Of a DNA stretch of 64,000 nt, positions 33,243 to 44,524 are shown piece after piece (positions within the stretch are counted from its first letter, which is position 1; every line of letters begins with the position of its first letter). Below the pieces are notes generated by a model that worked only from the letters and a program-made list of their open reading frames with translations, made no database searches and was not told where the DNA came from. The translations under genes were made by a program, and so were the position numbers. Location of the stretch: positions 9,712,288 to 9,776,287 of the forward strand of contig CM036251.1 in NCBI GenBank assembly GCA_020698575.1, read 5' to 3'. The stretch is from Bostrychus sinensis (taxonomy: Eukaryota > Chordata > Actinopteri > Gobiiformes > Eleotridae).

Positions 33243-33515
33243 TTGGTTTAAACCTGGTTTAGTCCTAGTTTAGACCTGGTTAAGACCTGGTTTAGTCTTT
33301 GTTTAGACCTGATTTAGTCCATGTTTAGTTCTTGTTTATTCATTATTTAGTCCTTGTTTATTTATAATGTAGACCTGGTTTAGTCTTTGTTTAGACCTGA
33401 TTTAGTCCATGTTTAGTTCTTGTTTATTCATTATTTAGTCCTTGTTTATTTATAATGTAGACCTGGTCTAGTCCTTGTTTAGACCTGGTTTAGTCCTAGT
33501 TTAGACCTGGTTTAA
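33243..33515. repeat. 11-bp minisatellite, array 3, with a perfect 88-bp duplication
   Basis: Diverged TTTAGTCCTGG-type units. The 88-bp block at 33283-33370 is repeated without any difference I can see at 33371-33458. As 88 is eight times 11, this is an eight-unit higher-order repeat. The perfect identity inside an otherwise decayed array implies a recent duplication. Confidence 0.92.
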
Positions 33516-35649
33516 AATAGTGACAGTATTAGTGTATGGCCATGCATAGTGTAAAAATTGTATTATGCAAATTTTGATTCACTCCTTTATTTGAAAAAGG
33601 GACAGTATATGAATCATCATTTTAATAAATGTAAATGCACACATTATAAGTCATTAAAAACAAACACTGAATTATCATATTTCTAAATCAAAAAAACTAG
33701 GACACATTTTATTTAAACAAATATTAGTGTGTTTTAACAAAATGGGTTCATAAAACTTAGATTTTCTTTCATGTAATTCTAAGAAAATAAATCATGGCTC
33801 ATTGACAAACGAGAAGCAAATTGTGCCGTTCAGTTCAAGGTTTTAAATTAACCTTCAGGCTCTCCTTTAAAAATAAAAAACACTCTTTCCCTCTTAAAGC
33901 CCTTTTAGGTCACTGGGCCACATTTACAAATATAAAACATGAAGAAAAACTTTTTTTTTTTGCTTATTAACCTCATCATAGCAAAAGTCATGTCATTTGT
34001 AAATAAAACATAAATTATTTGCTATTTAAAGACACAAAGGGTGTTTTGTTTGTGCAGGGATTACCTGTCCTGGATAGGTCTCTGATTCGCCCTGACACTG
34101 ATTTTGCAGCACATGGATAATTTATAAACTACAAACGTGCTAATTTATCCTGCTATTTCTGTTGCTTTGTTTGTGCACATGAAAACACATCTAGTACGTC
34201 ATTAGGGGCGACACAAGCTGTTGCAATCTATTTCACTTCCATAACACTGCTGTTACTATTCGTCAGTGTGGGTTAAAAATGGGACCACTTCACACCTCGT
34301 GTCAACACAGCAATTTTTAATATCAGATGATATCTATGGAAATATCCCAGAACACACTACATCCATAAATATCTTTTTCGGTCAGCCTCTAGGTGTCGTT
34401 TCCTCAGTGCCACTGTCTCTAATCATTCCTCCCCTCACTGCCATCTTAAAATTCCTAATTGATAAGCTTTATTAAATACAACCTAACAAAACGTCCAAAT
34501 TTCTTAATAAGTAATCCTGTGCTCTTTGCTGCTCAACACACTAGCCTCTCAGTTATGGACCATCACTGAAGTCTTTGAGTTCAGACTGACCAGCTGCTGT
34601 GTCCCGGGACGAGGAGGAGGAGGATGAGGGCAGAGCTGGCACACTCCCCTTCCTGCCCTCTTTTGTCTGTGCCCACTCTCTCCACTCTCCTCCCTTTGGC
34701 TCAATAATCAGTGGAGCTACCATCCGCAAACATAGAGCTTTGTGTTCCCGGTATTTGCTCCGTTGGATCGCTGTGGGAAGCAGGAAGTTGTTTCAGATTT
34801 GTCAGTTTTTTTTACACCAGCTGTCTCGCTCTCTCTCCTCCATCTCCAAAATGTGACAGCTCTAATGATAGAATATTGGGGCAGTAATTATCACCGTATG
34901 GAAAGCATGTACCGTATTGTATCGGCCTGTTCCTGTTACATTTGTTTTGTCATGCTTTGGATTGCAATTATTAAACACTTGGCCATCCGTGGAATAAGCC
35001 ATATGATGCCTTATGGATACACTTCACTTTTTATACTAAACCCAGCAGGTTATAAACAAGTCTTACATTGAGCAACGCCAGGGCCCTTTTGTTAGAAATT
35101 AAAATAAATTATGGCATTGTCCTGATGTGAAATGTTTTTGGACTCAAATGGTCAAAGTTGTTGCTGAATTAATAAATGTGAATCTTTGCCTGGCTGTGTG
35201 TGTAGTGGGATACAGGGCTGTTCACTTTCACACTAAAAATGACTATAAAGTAGCTAACCTTGATTTTTTTGGCAGTGAAAAGAACACACAATGTTGATAA
35301 ATTGGAAAAAATTGCACAATAAATTGCTTTTCAATTAAAAAGTGGATACAAGAATTCTCAGATATTTTGGGAATGGAATAAGCTATACTTGTCACTAATG
35401 AGAATATTTTAAATATACATTTTGAGCAGCTCTGGAGCCATGCTTGTAATCAAATACACAGTGGATAAAACCCTGCGACTATTGGCTCTCTGGCTTTATT
35501 ACACCAATTGCCGCCACTGAGCATCATTATTGGATTAAAATGCGTAAAAATAATTAGGGACAAATCCACAGCAACACCAGATGAACCAGGTCTAAGAATG
35601 GACTTTAGTCAAAGCCTGCCTACCCTCCTTTGCTCCCCTAATAACACAC
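33516..35649. other. Intergenic sequence; possible conserved non-coding stretches
   Basis: Mostly unique, AT-rich. The parts at about 34330-34480 and 34850-35090 are repeat-free and look like candidates for constraint. Open frames (69-109 residues) are not recognisable proteins. Confidence 0.3.
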
Positions 35650-36867
35650 ATCATTCATTCCTCCCTTAGTTCTGGCCATGTTCCGGTGTCCCTAAATCAG
35701 CTATTATAACCCCAGTCCATAAAAAAAAACAAAAAAAACAAAAAAAACAGGCACTGATATCCCACTAACTTCAATAACCTTCAATCAATTTCTAATTTAC
35801 TTTTCATTTCCAAAGTCCTCAAAAAAACTGTTGCATCCCATCTTCATGATCACCTCTCGAACAACTCTCTCTATGAAATATTCCAATCTGGTTTTCGCCC
35901 TCATCATAGTACTGAAACAGCACTGGTGAAAATCACAAACAATCTCCTGGTAACAGCTGATTCCGGTCTACTCACTATCCTCATCCTCCTCAACCTGACA
36001 GCGGCCTTTAACACCATTTCACATCGTATTTTGATAGACAGACTTATTTCCATTGGCATCACTAATACACCCCTTGACCGGTTCAAATCATATCTCTCTG
36101 ACTGCTCTCAGTCCATTCAGTTTAAATCATTCAAATCGCAAAAAGTTTCCCCTCTCCTCTGGTGTACCTCAAGGTTCTGTCCTCGGTCCACTTTTATTTA
36201 TCATCTACTTTCTCCCCCTTGGCCATATTTTCAGCTAATTTAATATTGTTTTTCACTGTTATGCAGATGACACTCAGCTCTACCTCTCCACCAAACCCAC
36301 CTCCACATCCCGCCTAGATTACTGTAACTCTCTCCTTGTTGGTTTACCCCAGAAAACACTCCACAAACTCCAACTTGTTCAAAACGCTGCAGCCCGGATA
36401 ATCACCAGAACCCCTTCTATTCAACACATCACCCCAGTCCTCCAGCAACTCCACTGACTCCCCATCAAACGCCGCATTGACTGTAAAATCCTTCTCCTCA
36501 CTTTCAAAGCCCTTTACAACCTGGCCCCTCCATACCTTTCCCAGCTCCTCCATGTCTCTACGCCCTCCCGCATCCTCAGGTCCTCCACAGCCCCCCTGCT
36601 CATTGTTCCCCCTACTTGCCTGACCACCATGGGATCTAGAGCTTTTAGTCGTCTGCCCCCACCTTTGCAACTCTCCCCCTCCCAACATCAGACAACTTAC
36701 CTCATTGCCCATCTTCAAATCACGTCTCAAAACTCATCTGTTTAAATTAGCCTGTTCTCTTTAATGCTGTCCACTTTTATTTCATTTTAATGTTTTAATG
36801 TTTTTTTTATTGTTTCTATTTTAGCTGTAAGGTGACCTTGGGTGCTATGAAAGGTGCCTATAAATAA

Positions 36868-36897
<30 letters not shown>
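35650..36897 (+). pseudogene. L2-clade LINE fossil: partial reverse transcriptase and 3' end
   Basis: Plus-strand frames, broken by shifts and stops, carry the reverse-transcriptase blocks in order: SGF.PHHSTETAL (about 35888-35930), LTAAFNTISHR (35995-36028), SGVPQGSVLGPLLF (36156-36200) and the catalytic YADD in CYADDTQLYLST (36258-36290). The frame then jumps directly to RLDYCNSLL.GLP (36310-36348), so about 100 codons after the active site are deleted. The C-terminal region (..LQLVQNAAARIITRT..) follows, then a 3' end and (ATT)n at 36874-36898. An A-rich tract (35720-35749) sits where Lys-Lys codons are normally found. Dead copy; no endonuclease domain in view. Confidence 0.88.
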
Positions 36898-36901
<4 letters not shown>

Positions 36902-37775
36902 GTGAATGAAAGTGAGAGTGAATAAATGTGAGAGTGAATCAAAGTGAGAGTGAATAAATGTGAGAGTGAATGAAAGTGAGAGTAAATTAATGTGAGAGTG
37001 AATAAATGTGAGAGTGAATGAAAGTGAGAGTTAATAAATGAGAGTGAATGAATGTGAGAGTGAATAAATGTGAGAGTGAATGAAAGTGAGAGTGAATAAA
37101 TGTGAGATTGAATAAATGTGAGTGAATGAATGTGAGAGCAAATGAATGTGAGAGTTAATAAATTTGAGAGTGAATGAAAGTGAGAGTGAATAAATGTGAG
37201 AGTGAATGAAAGTGAGAGTGAATAAATGTGAGAGTGAATGAAAGTGAGAGTTAATAAATGAGAGTGAATGAATGTGAGAGTGAATAAATTTGAGAGTGAA
37301 TGAAAGTGAGAGTGAATAAATGTGAGAGTGAATAAATGTGAGAGTGAATGAAAGTGAGAGTTAATAAATGAGAGTAAATGAATGTGAGTGAATGAATGTG
37401 AGAGTAAATAAATGTGAGAGTTAATAAATTTGAGAGTGAATGAAAGTGAGAGTGAATAAATGTGAGAGTGAATGAAAGTGAGAGTGAATAAATGTGAGAG
37501 TGAATGAAAGTGAGAGTTAATAAATGAGAGTAAATGAATGTGAGTGAATGAATGTGAGAGTAAATGAATGTGAGAGTTAATAAATTTGAGAGTGAATGAA
37601 AGTGAGAGTGAATAAATGTGAGAGTGAATGAAAGCGAGAGTGAATAAATGTGAGAGTGAATAAATGTGAGAGTGAATGAAAGTGAGAGTTAATAAATGAG
37701 AGTAAATGAATGTGAGAGTGAATGAAAGTGAGAGTGAATGAATGTGAAAGTGAATACATGAATGAATGAATGAAA
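36898..37775. repeat. 16-bp minisatellite with about 156/172-bp higher-order period
   Basis: Units of GTGAGAGTGAATAAAT and GTGAGAGTGAATGAAA alternate, starting directly at the (ATT)n end of the L2 fossil. The marker TTAATAAATGAGAGTAAATG recurs at 37361, 37517 and 37689, giving higher-order periods of 156 and 172 bp, which differ by one unit. Sixteen bp is not a multiple of three, so the stop-free minus strand is read in all three phases and yields a 339-residue pseudo-protein at 36787-37806 that is not a gene. Confidence 0.95.
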
Positions 37776-38068
37776 CAGTACAGTACATTCCGCGTTTGAC
37801 TTTCACCAGTGTTTGGAGACAGATTTAGACTAGATGATTACAGTTTGTAAGCTTTAAGACATGTAACAAGAGTCAACAGTGGTGTGTGTTTCCTTCAGGC
37901 GGCTAATTAACCAACCCCAGTGACAAATACCACTGTCAAAACATGTCTATTGAGTGTAATTAACTGTGTGGTAGTGATAGTGAGTACTATCACACCTAAG
38001 AGCTGATAGTTGTCCTGTTTTGCACTGTGCTCTGCCAAATCACAACTACTGAGTGCCATGTGCATGCA

Positions 38069-38385
38069 AAATATTATGCTTTTTTGGGCTTTTTTGAAAT
38101 TGTTTTGCATTAGTATTTTCACGTTTTATAACTTAAAATAGTGTTTATGTGTGGAAAACATCTTTTGGGGTAGCTGTTACTTTAGATTGATACTTACTTG
38201 GATCAGGTGTCTGCTGCCCCCTGCTGGCGATGGTATGGACTGGACAGAGCATAAAAAAGGCTATTTAGCATGGCTATTAGCAACATGCTAATGCATTATG
38301 CTTCATAATGACGACAATTTGAGCATTGAAATGATCAAAACGAGTCTGGTGATGGTGTATGGGCTTTAGACGTGTAAAAAAAATT
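38069..38385 (+). mobile_element. TTAA-family MITE, GCTAATAGC subfamily
   Basis: Reverse complement of the 14.0-kb element: GCTTTTTTGGGCTTTTTTGA, CTGCTGCCCCCTGCTGG and TAGCATGGCTATTAGCAACA correspond. The right end is truncated before the terminal repeat, so no TTAA pair is visible. Confidence 0.65.
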
Positions 38386-38530
38386 GTACAAGTGGGTAGT
38401 ACTAGTAGAAGAAGGAGCTGTACTACAGGTATTAGTAGAAGGAGTAGTCATAGTAGTACTGCAGTATTATTATTAGTAGTTGCCACAGCAGTAGTACAGT
38501 AGTATTGATATTAAATAATACCAGAAGAAA
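38386..38530. repeat. TAG/GTA-rich imperfect trinucleotide repeat
   Basis: Irregular AGTAGTA, TAGAAGAAGG and GTAGTACAG words over about 140 bp. A similar tract is at 52.29-52.43 kb. Confidence 0.7.
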
Positions 38531-38574
38531 ATTCACTTAAAGTAAAAACTACTAGTAATAATTTAGTTGATTTG

Positions 38575-38745
38575 TTTTCTCCTGCTTGAATCCTGCCACA
38601 AGGGGTCACAAGCCAGTGTACTCTCTGAGCCTGTCCCAAGGCTGGATAAATGGAGAGGGCTTGCATTGGGAAGGGCATCCAATGTAAAACCTCTGACAAA
38701 TCAATTTTCAATCATGGCTTGTTAGGCGCAAAAAGCAGAAAGGAA
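38575..38745 (+). mobile_element. Dispersed repeat family A, near-complete copy
   Basis: Contains in order CTGCCACAAGGGGTCACAAG, CCAGTGTACTCTCTGAGCC, AAGGCTGGATAAATGGAGAG, GGGAAGGGCATCCAATGTAA and GGCGCAAAAAGC. This uninterrupted copy serves as the reference for the split copy at 2.0-2.7 kb. Confidence 0.75.
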
Positions 38746-40379
38746 ATAAGACTTTTATTTTCTACTGAAGTAATATTTTTTTTAAGTAACTGTACACATT
38801 TTGAGTTCCACATCTGCAGATAATCAATATAAAAGATTAAAATAACAACCACTAATAATTTCTGAAGTTACAGCAGATTGCTTCATGTTTCATTGTGAGT
38901 AAATCAGATACAGCAGCCTCGTGTGATAATAACACATAAGTCTATAATCCTATCTAAAGTCCATTATCATACTGATTATGGGGAAATGTCAGCGTCTCTT
39001 GAAATGTGCTTTTCTTGCTGTTTTTTTTGTTTTCTAATCTGTGGGTGCAAACACACTGCTATACATGAAAGAAACATGAATCAAGGCTTTTGAAAGAGCA
39101 TTACTATTCTGAAAAAAAGATTTGGAACCACCTGCTGAGCTGAAAATGTCAGGACAGGAGCACCTCAGAAAGATGCATAAATTCAGGGCAACAGCTGCAA
39201 CATTTTGTCAATCGTGACCAAACGCACGTCTGCCTGAGGTGTGACCTTGTTATCTCTGCTGTGGTAAGTATTGAAGGCTACACTCGCGTAATGGTTCAGA
39301 ATCTTGAGCTTTTATTGGAAAGTTCACAAAAGGGACAACCTCTAATGGGTAATTATACAGCCAATGGTAAATCTCTTAAAGGACACTAATAGCATTCACC
39401 AATCAAGCATAACATTATAACTAACCCTAAAAAAAGGTATGCTGCAACCAATTTTAATGCACAAAAGCAGTTTAGCTTATAACTGAAATATAGCATAGAA
39501 GGTAAACAATAATTTCAAACTAACAAAAACTTAAATACTGCACTGAATATCTCACTCAGAGAACTAGAGTTACAGTCTGATCAGTTTGTGTGTGCAACTG
39601 CGTTATCATTACAGTTTAACAGTTAAGTCCACATGTAGCAGAAAGCAGGGAGGAAGTTGTTTTAAATGGACAAGATGCAGATGCAGGTTGTTTCAAAGTT
39701 GTCTACTTATTTCTTTATTGACTTTTTGTAACCAGATGTCAGATGCCGAAGGAGCCACAAGAGCCGTGCTAAAAAGCTGCATAAAACCATAGCTTGCAGA
39801 TGCACTAAACTGATGCTGTTCACTTAATCACTTTATAATGTCATGCCAGCAGGGTGACCGCCTCAAAAAATGCAAAAAGTGGGACAAACTGTGTGATATG
39901 GTGGGACAAGGTGGGACGGAATCGGTAAATAAATGTTTTGATATACAAATGTAACTTACAAACTTACTGAGATAAGTAATGTCTTTACTGAGATTTTCTA
40001 AGACTTTTTTCATTGAGAGATCTATTTCCTGAAACACAAGGGCAGACACAGCAACCATATATTCCAACCTTTCAAGATAGGATGCCCAGATATATTTATT
40101 ATTCTACATTTTACACAAGGAATACTGACCTGACTGTTGTTCTTACCTTGAATCTCTCTTTTTATAAGATCCACTGAGCACCAATGAAAAACAGGGACAT
40201 TATCTTAATAAGTTATGAATGAATTCCTAAAGTCTCAAAATTATGCTTTTGGTTTACATGATCATAAAAGCGGGTATTGAAAGCGGGTGTATGTGTGTGT
40301 GTTTTGAACTGTTTTGTTGTGCTATCTTGTGTTTTATCTTATGGAAAATGCTCTGCTGTTATGTTATGAATTTAATTTG
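38746..40379. other. Intergenic sequence, no gene recognised
   Basis: Unique AT-rich sequence with no coding or RNA signature seen. Confidence 0.4.
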
Positions 40380-40440
40380 AGGACCCCCTTAAAAACGAGA
40401 TGGTTCATTTCAAGGGGCTATTCCTCTTAATAAAGATATG
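40380..40440 (-). repeat. SINE tail module fragment (GAGAT hairpin type)
   Basis: AAAAACGAGATGGTTCATTT followed by CAAGGGGCTATTCCTCTTAA is the reverse complement of the fragment at 9.48-9.53 kb. Confidence 0.55.
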
Positions 40441-41174
40441 TTAATATATAAGTGGGATGGGGGGAGAGATGCCTAAATGGCTGTGCAGTACAACCAAAAG
40501 TGGGACAGGTGGGCACTCTATGTTCCAGATTGGTGTATAAGTTAATCAGTAATATATTAATTAGCATATATTTTTGCAAATGGTATATTTCTTCAGTGCA
40601 TTAAAATGTGTTTTCAGTGGATGTTGAAAATAAGAATAGGTTGAAACAGACTAATACCTTCAGGAGGCAATATTGCATCAGTGAGCAGTGACTGTGAATG
40701 TGTGCTTGTATGGGGTTGGGCTGTGTGTGTGTGTGTGGCCCTTTGGGAGCTGAGACACCGCTATAGCCATCACTGCTGAGAAATCCTGGGGGACAGCGAG
40801 CTTTCACTGGCAATGTCCACACCGGCAGCGGCAGCGGCAGCAGCAGCAGCTCTGAGGCTCACAATCTGCTATACCCACACACACTTCATAAACATGTCCG
40901 ACTCCTCCACCTTCTGTCTCACCTACAGCACAGTCTTTCCGCATCACACTCACTCATTTCCAATTACCAGGCAGGTAGCCGCCGTTCCGAGACAATAGCT
41001 CACCAAACCTGATTACCTGTTCCCATGGAGCCGCTGGGACAACAGATGAAGTCTGGACTCAGATCAGAAGGGGGACTGTGCAGCTTAGAGACTACATTGT
41101 TTACAAAGATAAAGATGTGTGCACGTTTGAGAAAGTAAAATACCATCTAATATTTCTGTTATTATCGTTTTTAT
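40441..41174. other. Intergenic sequence with (GT)n and (GGCAGC)n tracts
   Basis: A short GT run is at about 40721-40737, and a GGCAGC/CAG tract at 40828-40850. The 61-residue frame with an alanine run at 40813 reads through the CAG tract and is not supported as a gene. Confidence 0.45.
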
Positions 41175-41530
41175 TGATTCAGTCCAGCCACAAGGACTCA
41201 CAAACCAGTGTACTCTTTGTATTAGGCCCAAGCCTGGATAAAGGGAGAGGGCTGTAGGAAGGACATTTTGTTCTCTGTAGAGGACATTATATTGCCTAAA
41301 TAATTGTAGCCTTTGTGATTTGCTACGTGCAACAATTTAAATTGTGATATTGATTCAATTTCGATTAATTGTGCAACCCTAATATGCTGGAATTCGGCCA
41401 CAAAAGGTCAAGCCTGGATAAATAAGGAGGGCTGAGTCAAGAATGGCATCCAACATAAAACCTTTCCCAACTTATTAATAAGTGATTTTCTATGGCAACC
41501 CCAGTAAAAAGCCTTAAAGAAGATGTTGCT
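41175..41530 (+). mobile_element. Two adjacent partial family A copies
   Basis: Copy 1 (41180-41272): CAGTCCAGCCACAAGGACTC, CAGTGTACTCTTTG and AAGCCTGGATAAAGGGAGAG. Copy 2 (41390-41530): CGGCCACAAAAGGTCAAGCC, GGATAAATAAGGAGGGC and GGCATCCAACATAAAACC. They lie about 120 bp apart in the same orientation and may be independent insertions or a duplication. Confidence 0.65.
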
Positions 41531-42654
41531 CAGGTCGCTGCTAACTTCTTGAATAAACATAAGAATGTAATAAAATCTGTGACCTTATTAGCCAGAAGGT
41601 TTATTTTATTGAATTAGAAACAGAACAATGTATTCTAACAAGGTAAAACATGTGAACACTTTAATATGTGACCCCCACCTCCTTTTGTGTGCATTTTTGT
41701 GTCTGTAATTTATTTATTTTTATTGTTACTTATTTATTTTATTTTCAGTGCAATCATATGTAAGTTATAATATAATACTTGTCTCATTGCTTTTCATTCA
41801 TGTGTATTAGTGGGATATTTGTTTTTTGTGTGTATGTATGTGTATGTATAAACCTCAAAAGATGTAAAAAAAAAAAAGCTTTAAGGGAAAAGAAAAAAAA
41901 GCTTATCTGCTATTTGCTAGAATAAAGGCAATCATTTTATTATAAGCAACAAAAGAAACAACAAAGGAAAAAGGTTCTTAAATGAAGAGTTTTATGCCTC
42001 TGGTACACAGTGTGCTTGAACAGACATGGATTGAATTGACTGCCACTGCGCTGCCAGTCTGCCTCCAGAAAACTCCACTTAGAGCAGCTCACGGACACAT
42101 CTGATCGAGCTGTTGATAATATACTCAAAGTTTATTGCCTTTTTAAGTTGAGGCGATGTTCACGTATGGATTAAATGCAGACCCAATGTCAGTGTCGTGG
42201 GGCTGAAGACAGTGTTTCTATAGCAACCTTCAGGGGCGTGATGGATGGTGGAAAACCTACGTGTCGGCGTGCACAGCCTCTTACCCAAACAGACTGGGAT
42301 TTGCACACTTTTTTTTTTTTTAAACTTCTCACACCTCTGCTACAGAGATGCACAGAGTCTAGACTCAGCGGGAAGAGAGGACTGTATCTGGTGACCTGTA
42401 GTGCTGCTGCTCATCGATCTATGAAGCAAACAGCTTTTAGGGTGAGACAAACACAACAACAGCACAGGCTCTGTGAGGATGTGCTACAAATTTGCTTCAA
42501 GAAAACCGGCTATAAGAGGCCATTGCTGTGTCCAAATCACTATTTAGGGTACTATATAGAGACTGAGCCATTATATCACTCAGTTTCCCACTGTGCATCT
42601 TGAAAAGTAGTGGATCTTGTAGGTTTTCAAAAGAGGATGTCTACACTCACAGAA
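41531..42654. other. Intergenic sequence, no gene recognised
   Basis: AT-rich to 41950, then less AT-rich at 41990-42600, with a 142-residue open frame (42175-42600) that resembles no protein family and has no clear splice context. Confidence 0.35.
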
Positions 42655-42990
42655 CACAATGGTGGCACAGTGGCAAAGAGGTTAATACTCTCGCCTCACA
42701 GCAAATCAGACCTTGTGGCGCCTTTCTGTGTGGAGTTTGTATGTTCTCACTGTGTCTGGGTGGGTTTCCTCTGGGTGTTCTGGTTTCCCCCATCAACCTA
42801 AAACATGCACAGAAGGTTAATCCACCTGCTAGGTGCTCCTGACCAGGATCCTGGATCAAGAGCTGGAGATGGGTCCCCGGGCGCTCCACTGTGGCCGCCC
42901 ACTGCTCCTGACAGGTTGCTCCAGCGGCTGTGAAAGATGGGTCAAATGCAAAGAAGAAATTTCCCTATGAGAACAATAAAGTCTACCTTA
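42655..42990 (+). mobile_element. tRNA-headed SINE, family B, near full length
   Basis: Head (42660-42712): GGTGGCACAGTGGCAAAGAG and CTCTCGCCTCACAGCAAATC. Core: GTGTGGAGTTTGTATGTTCT and GGTTTCCTCTGGGTGTTCTG. The 3' region is distinct from the V-SINE-like family: GCTCCTGACCAGGATCCTGG, CCACTGCTCCTGACAGGTTG, ATGGGTCAAATGCAAAG and AATAAAGTCTACC. No clear TSD seen. Confidence 0.75.
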
Positions 42991-43105
42991 ACCCTCAACA
43001 ACTGAACTAGAGATGCTAGAGATCGCCTATGTTATTATTTAGCTGTGAATGGAGTAAAAATGCTAACAATAGCTTACCCCTGCTTAACTTGCAGAGAAAT
43101 GTTAA

Positions 43106-43519
43106 AGGGTGCAATAATAGATGCAGTTTCATTCCTGATGTAAACATTTATGATTATTATTTGTCTATAAATGTCCCCAGATATGACAAGTTCAAATCAA
43201 ATATAAGTTTTACTGATAACAATGGTACAAGTGATTTATTCTTAATTAAAAAACACATTTTACATAATCACCAAGTTGTTTATGTTTACATTTTTTGTTT
43301 TGGTTCTAAGACCATTGCATCGCCGATCGTCCAATCAGAAAAGCGGAAAGAGCTCCATGCCCAGGTTGCCAAATAAGCCAATCTGTACCTGCAACAGATG
43401 CGGACACAGCTAGCAGTAGAGCAACAAAACCAGTTGGTAAATAAGCTCACTGTGACTGGCAACCCACAGACCATTGTTTTGATTTAGATAGTATATGTCA
43501 GTATATGTCTTGTCAGGCT
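43106..43519 (+). mobile_element. TTAA-flanked MITE, family E (longer copy) with a coding-like remnant
   Basis: TTAA precedes the left end (43102-43105) and follows the right (43520-43523). The interior matches the 27.0-27.3-kb copy. The extra segment at 43335-43475 reads on the plus strand as SEKRKELHAQVAK, a stop, then LYLQQMRTQLAVEQQNQ, which looks like a Gln-rich helical protein end. It may be a remnant of an element-encoded protein; I cannot name the family. Confidence 0.6.
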
Positions 43520-43523
43520 TTAA

Positions 43524-44524
43524 TAAAGAGGTCTATAACAGCGGCATATGACAAATCTTTTCTACACTTACGCCAGTGTCATGTCATTTACGATGGTGGA
43601 AAAATAACGTTTGAAACTGTTCGCTAACTAAGTCCACTCTATTGTCCACTATACTGTAAAGTGCAGCACTACGTCTTGAATGAGGAACTAGAGAGTTCAT
43701 TCAGACACAGCTTTTATATCAGTTTGATATATGGAGAACAACATTTGCAAAAGCCACTGATGTAGAATACAATGCAAAAACTAACCCAAGAGAACTAATT
43801 GAACATGTTTTTTTCTGATTGTAATGCCATTATGTTAACAAAAGATTTTAATGAAGTTACCCAGAGCTGGAAGTTCAGTCACTGGTAGCTTGTCTCATTA
43901 ATAGGTCCCACGTTGCCCGATGAACTGCAGCTTCTTTAATTAGTTAGAAGCTTGGGATAGTGGCCAGGCCTGGATTGCAACACCAGGAATTTGGAGGAGT
44001 TTTATTGTAATAATCTCATGCTGTTTCTGTAAACTTGGTATAATCCTACTGACATACTGGCTGTGTCTGAATTCTCTCCCAGACCCCTCAATCACTGTGG
44101 ACTATGTGGAGCCCTTAATTAGTGAACAGTCCCAGATACTAACCTATTATTTTTCTGTCTCTGGTATTTTTATGACACTGGAGTATGAGTAAAAAATGCT
44201 TGATAAACTCTGAACCCACACAGACTTGAGTGATTGAGAAGTAGATAAATAGTAATCTTATATTATCTTCACCATATTTCATGTTAATAAACAAAACAGT
44301 TTTTGTATAAAGATCATGACGTGACAGAAAGTCAAATTTGCGTCTGTGTAATTATTTCATTTAAACGTGTTGTGTAAGTTTTAACACTGGTGACCATTGA
44401 ACTGCTTTCCTCCAGAACTCGCAAAGCATTATGGTCTCTTACCGGCTGTTGACCATCACAATCCATTGCTTTTACAGATGCATTATGGGAGACTTTGAAC
44501 ACTCTATTTACGTTAGTAGACCTC
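43524..44524. other. Intergenic sequence, no gene recognised
   Basis: Unique AT-rich sequence without recognisable genes or repeats. Confidence 0.4.

Noticed and set aside
32943..33251. Overlapping 72-89-residue frames on both strands
   Set aside because: They are translations of the GGAA-rich polypurine tract.
35926..36243. 105-residue frame considered as a host gene
   Set aside because: Its motifs (AAFNTISH and nearby) are those of a LINE reverse transcriptase, and the frame is broken on both sides.
36787..37806. 339-residue minus-strand open frame, the longest in the window
   Set aside because: It is a translation of a stop-free 16-bp tandem repeat. The peptide is a low-complexity repeat with no promoter, splice or domain evidence.
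40813..40998. 61-residue frame with an alanine run
   Set aside because: The alanines come from a GGCAGC/CAG microsatellite; no other coding support.
42175..42603. 142-residue plus-strand open frame
   Set aside because: No recognisable family or motif; a frame of this length can occur by chance in less AT-rich DNA.
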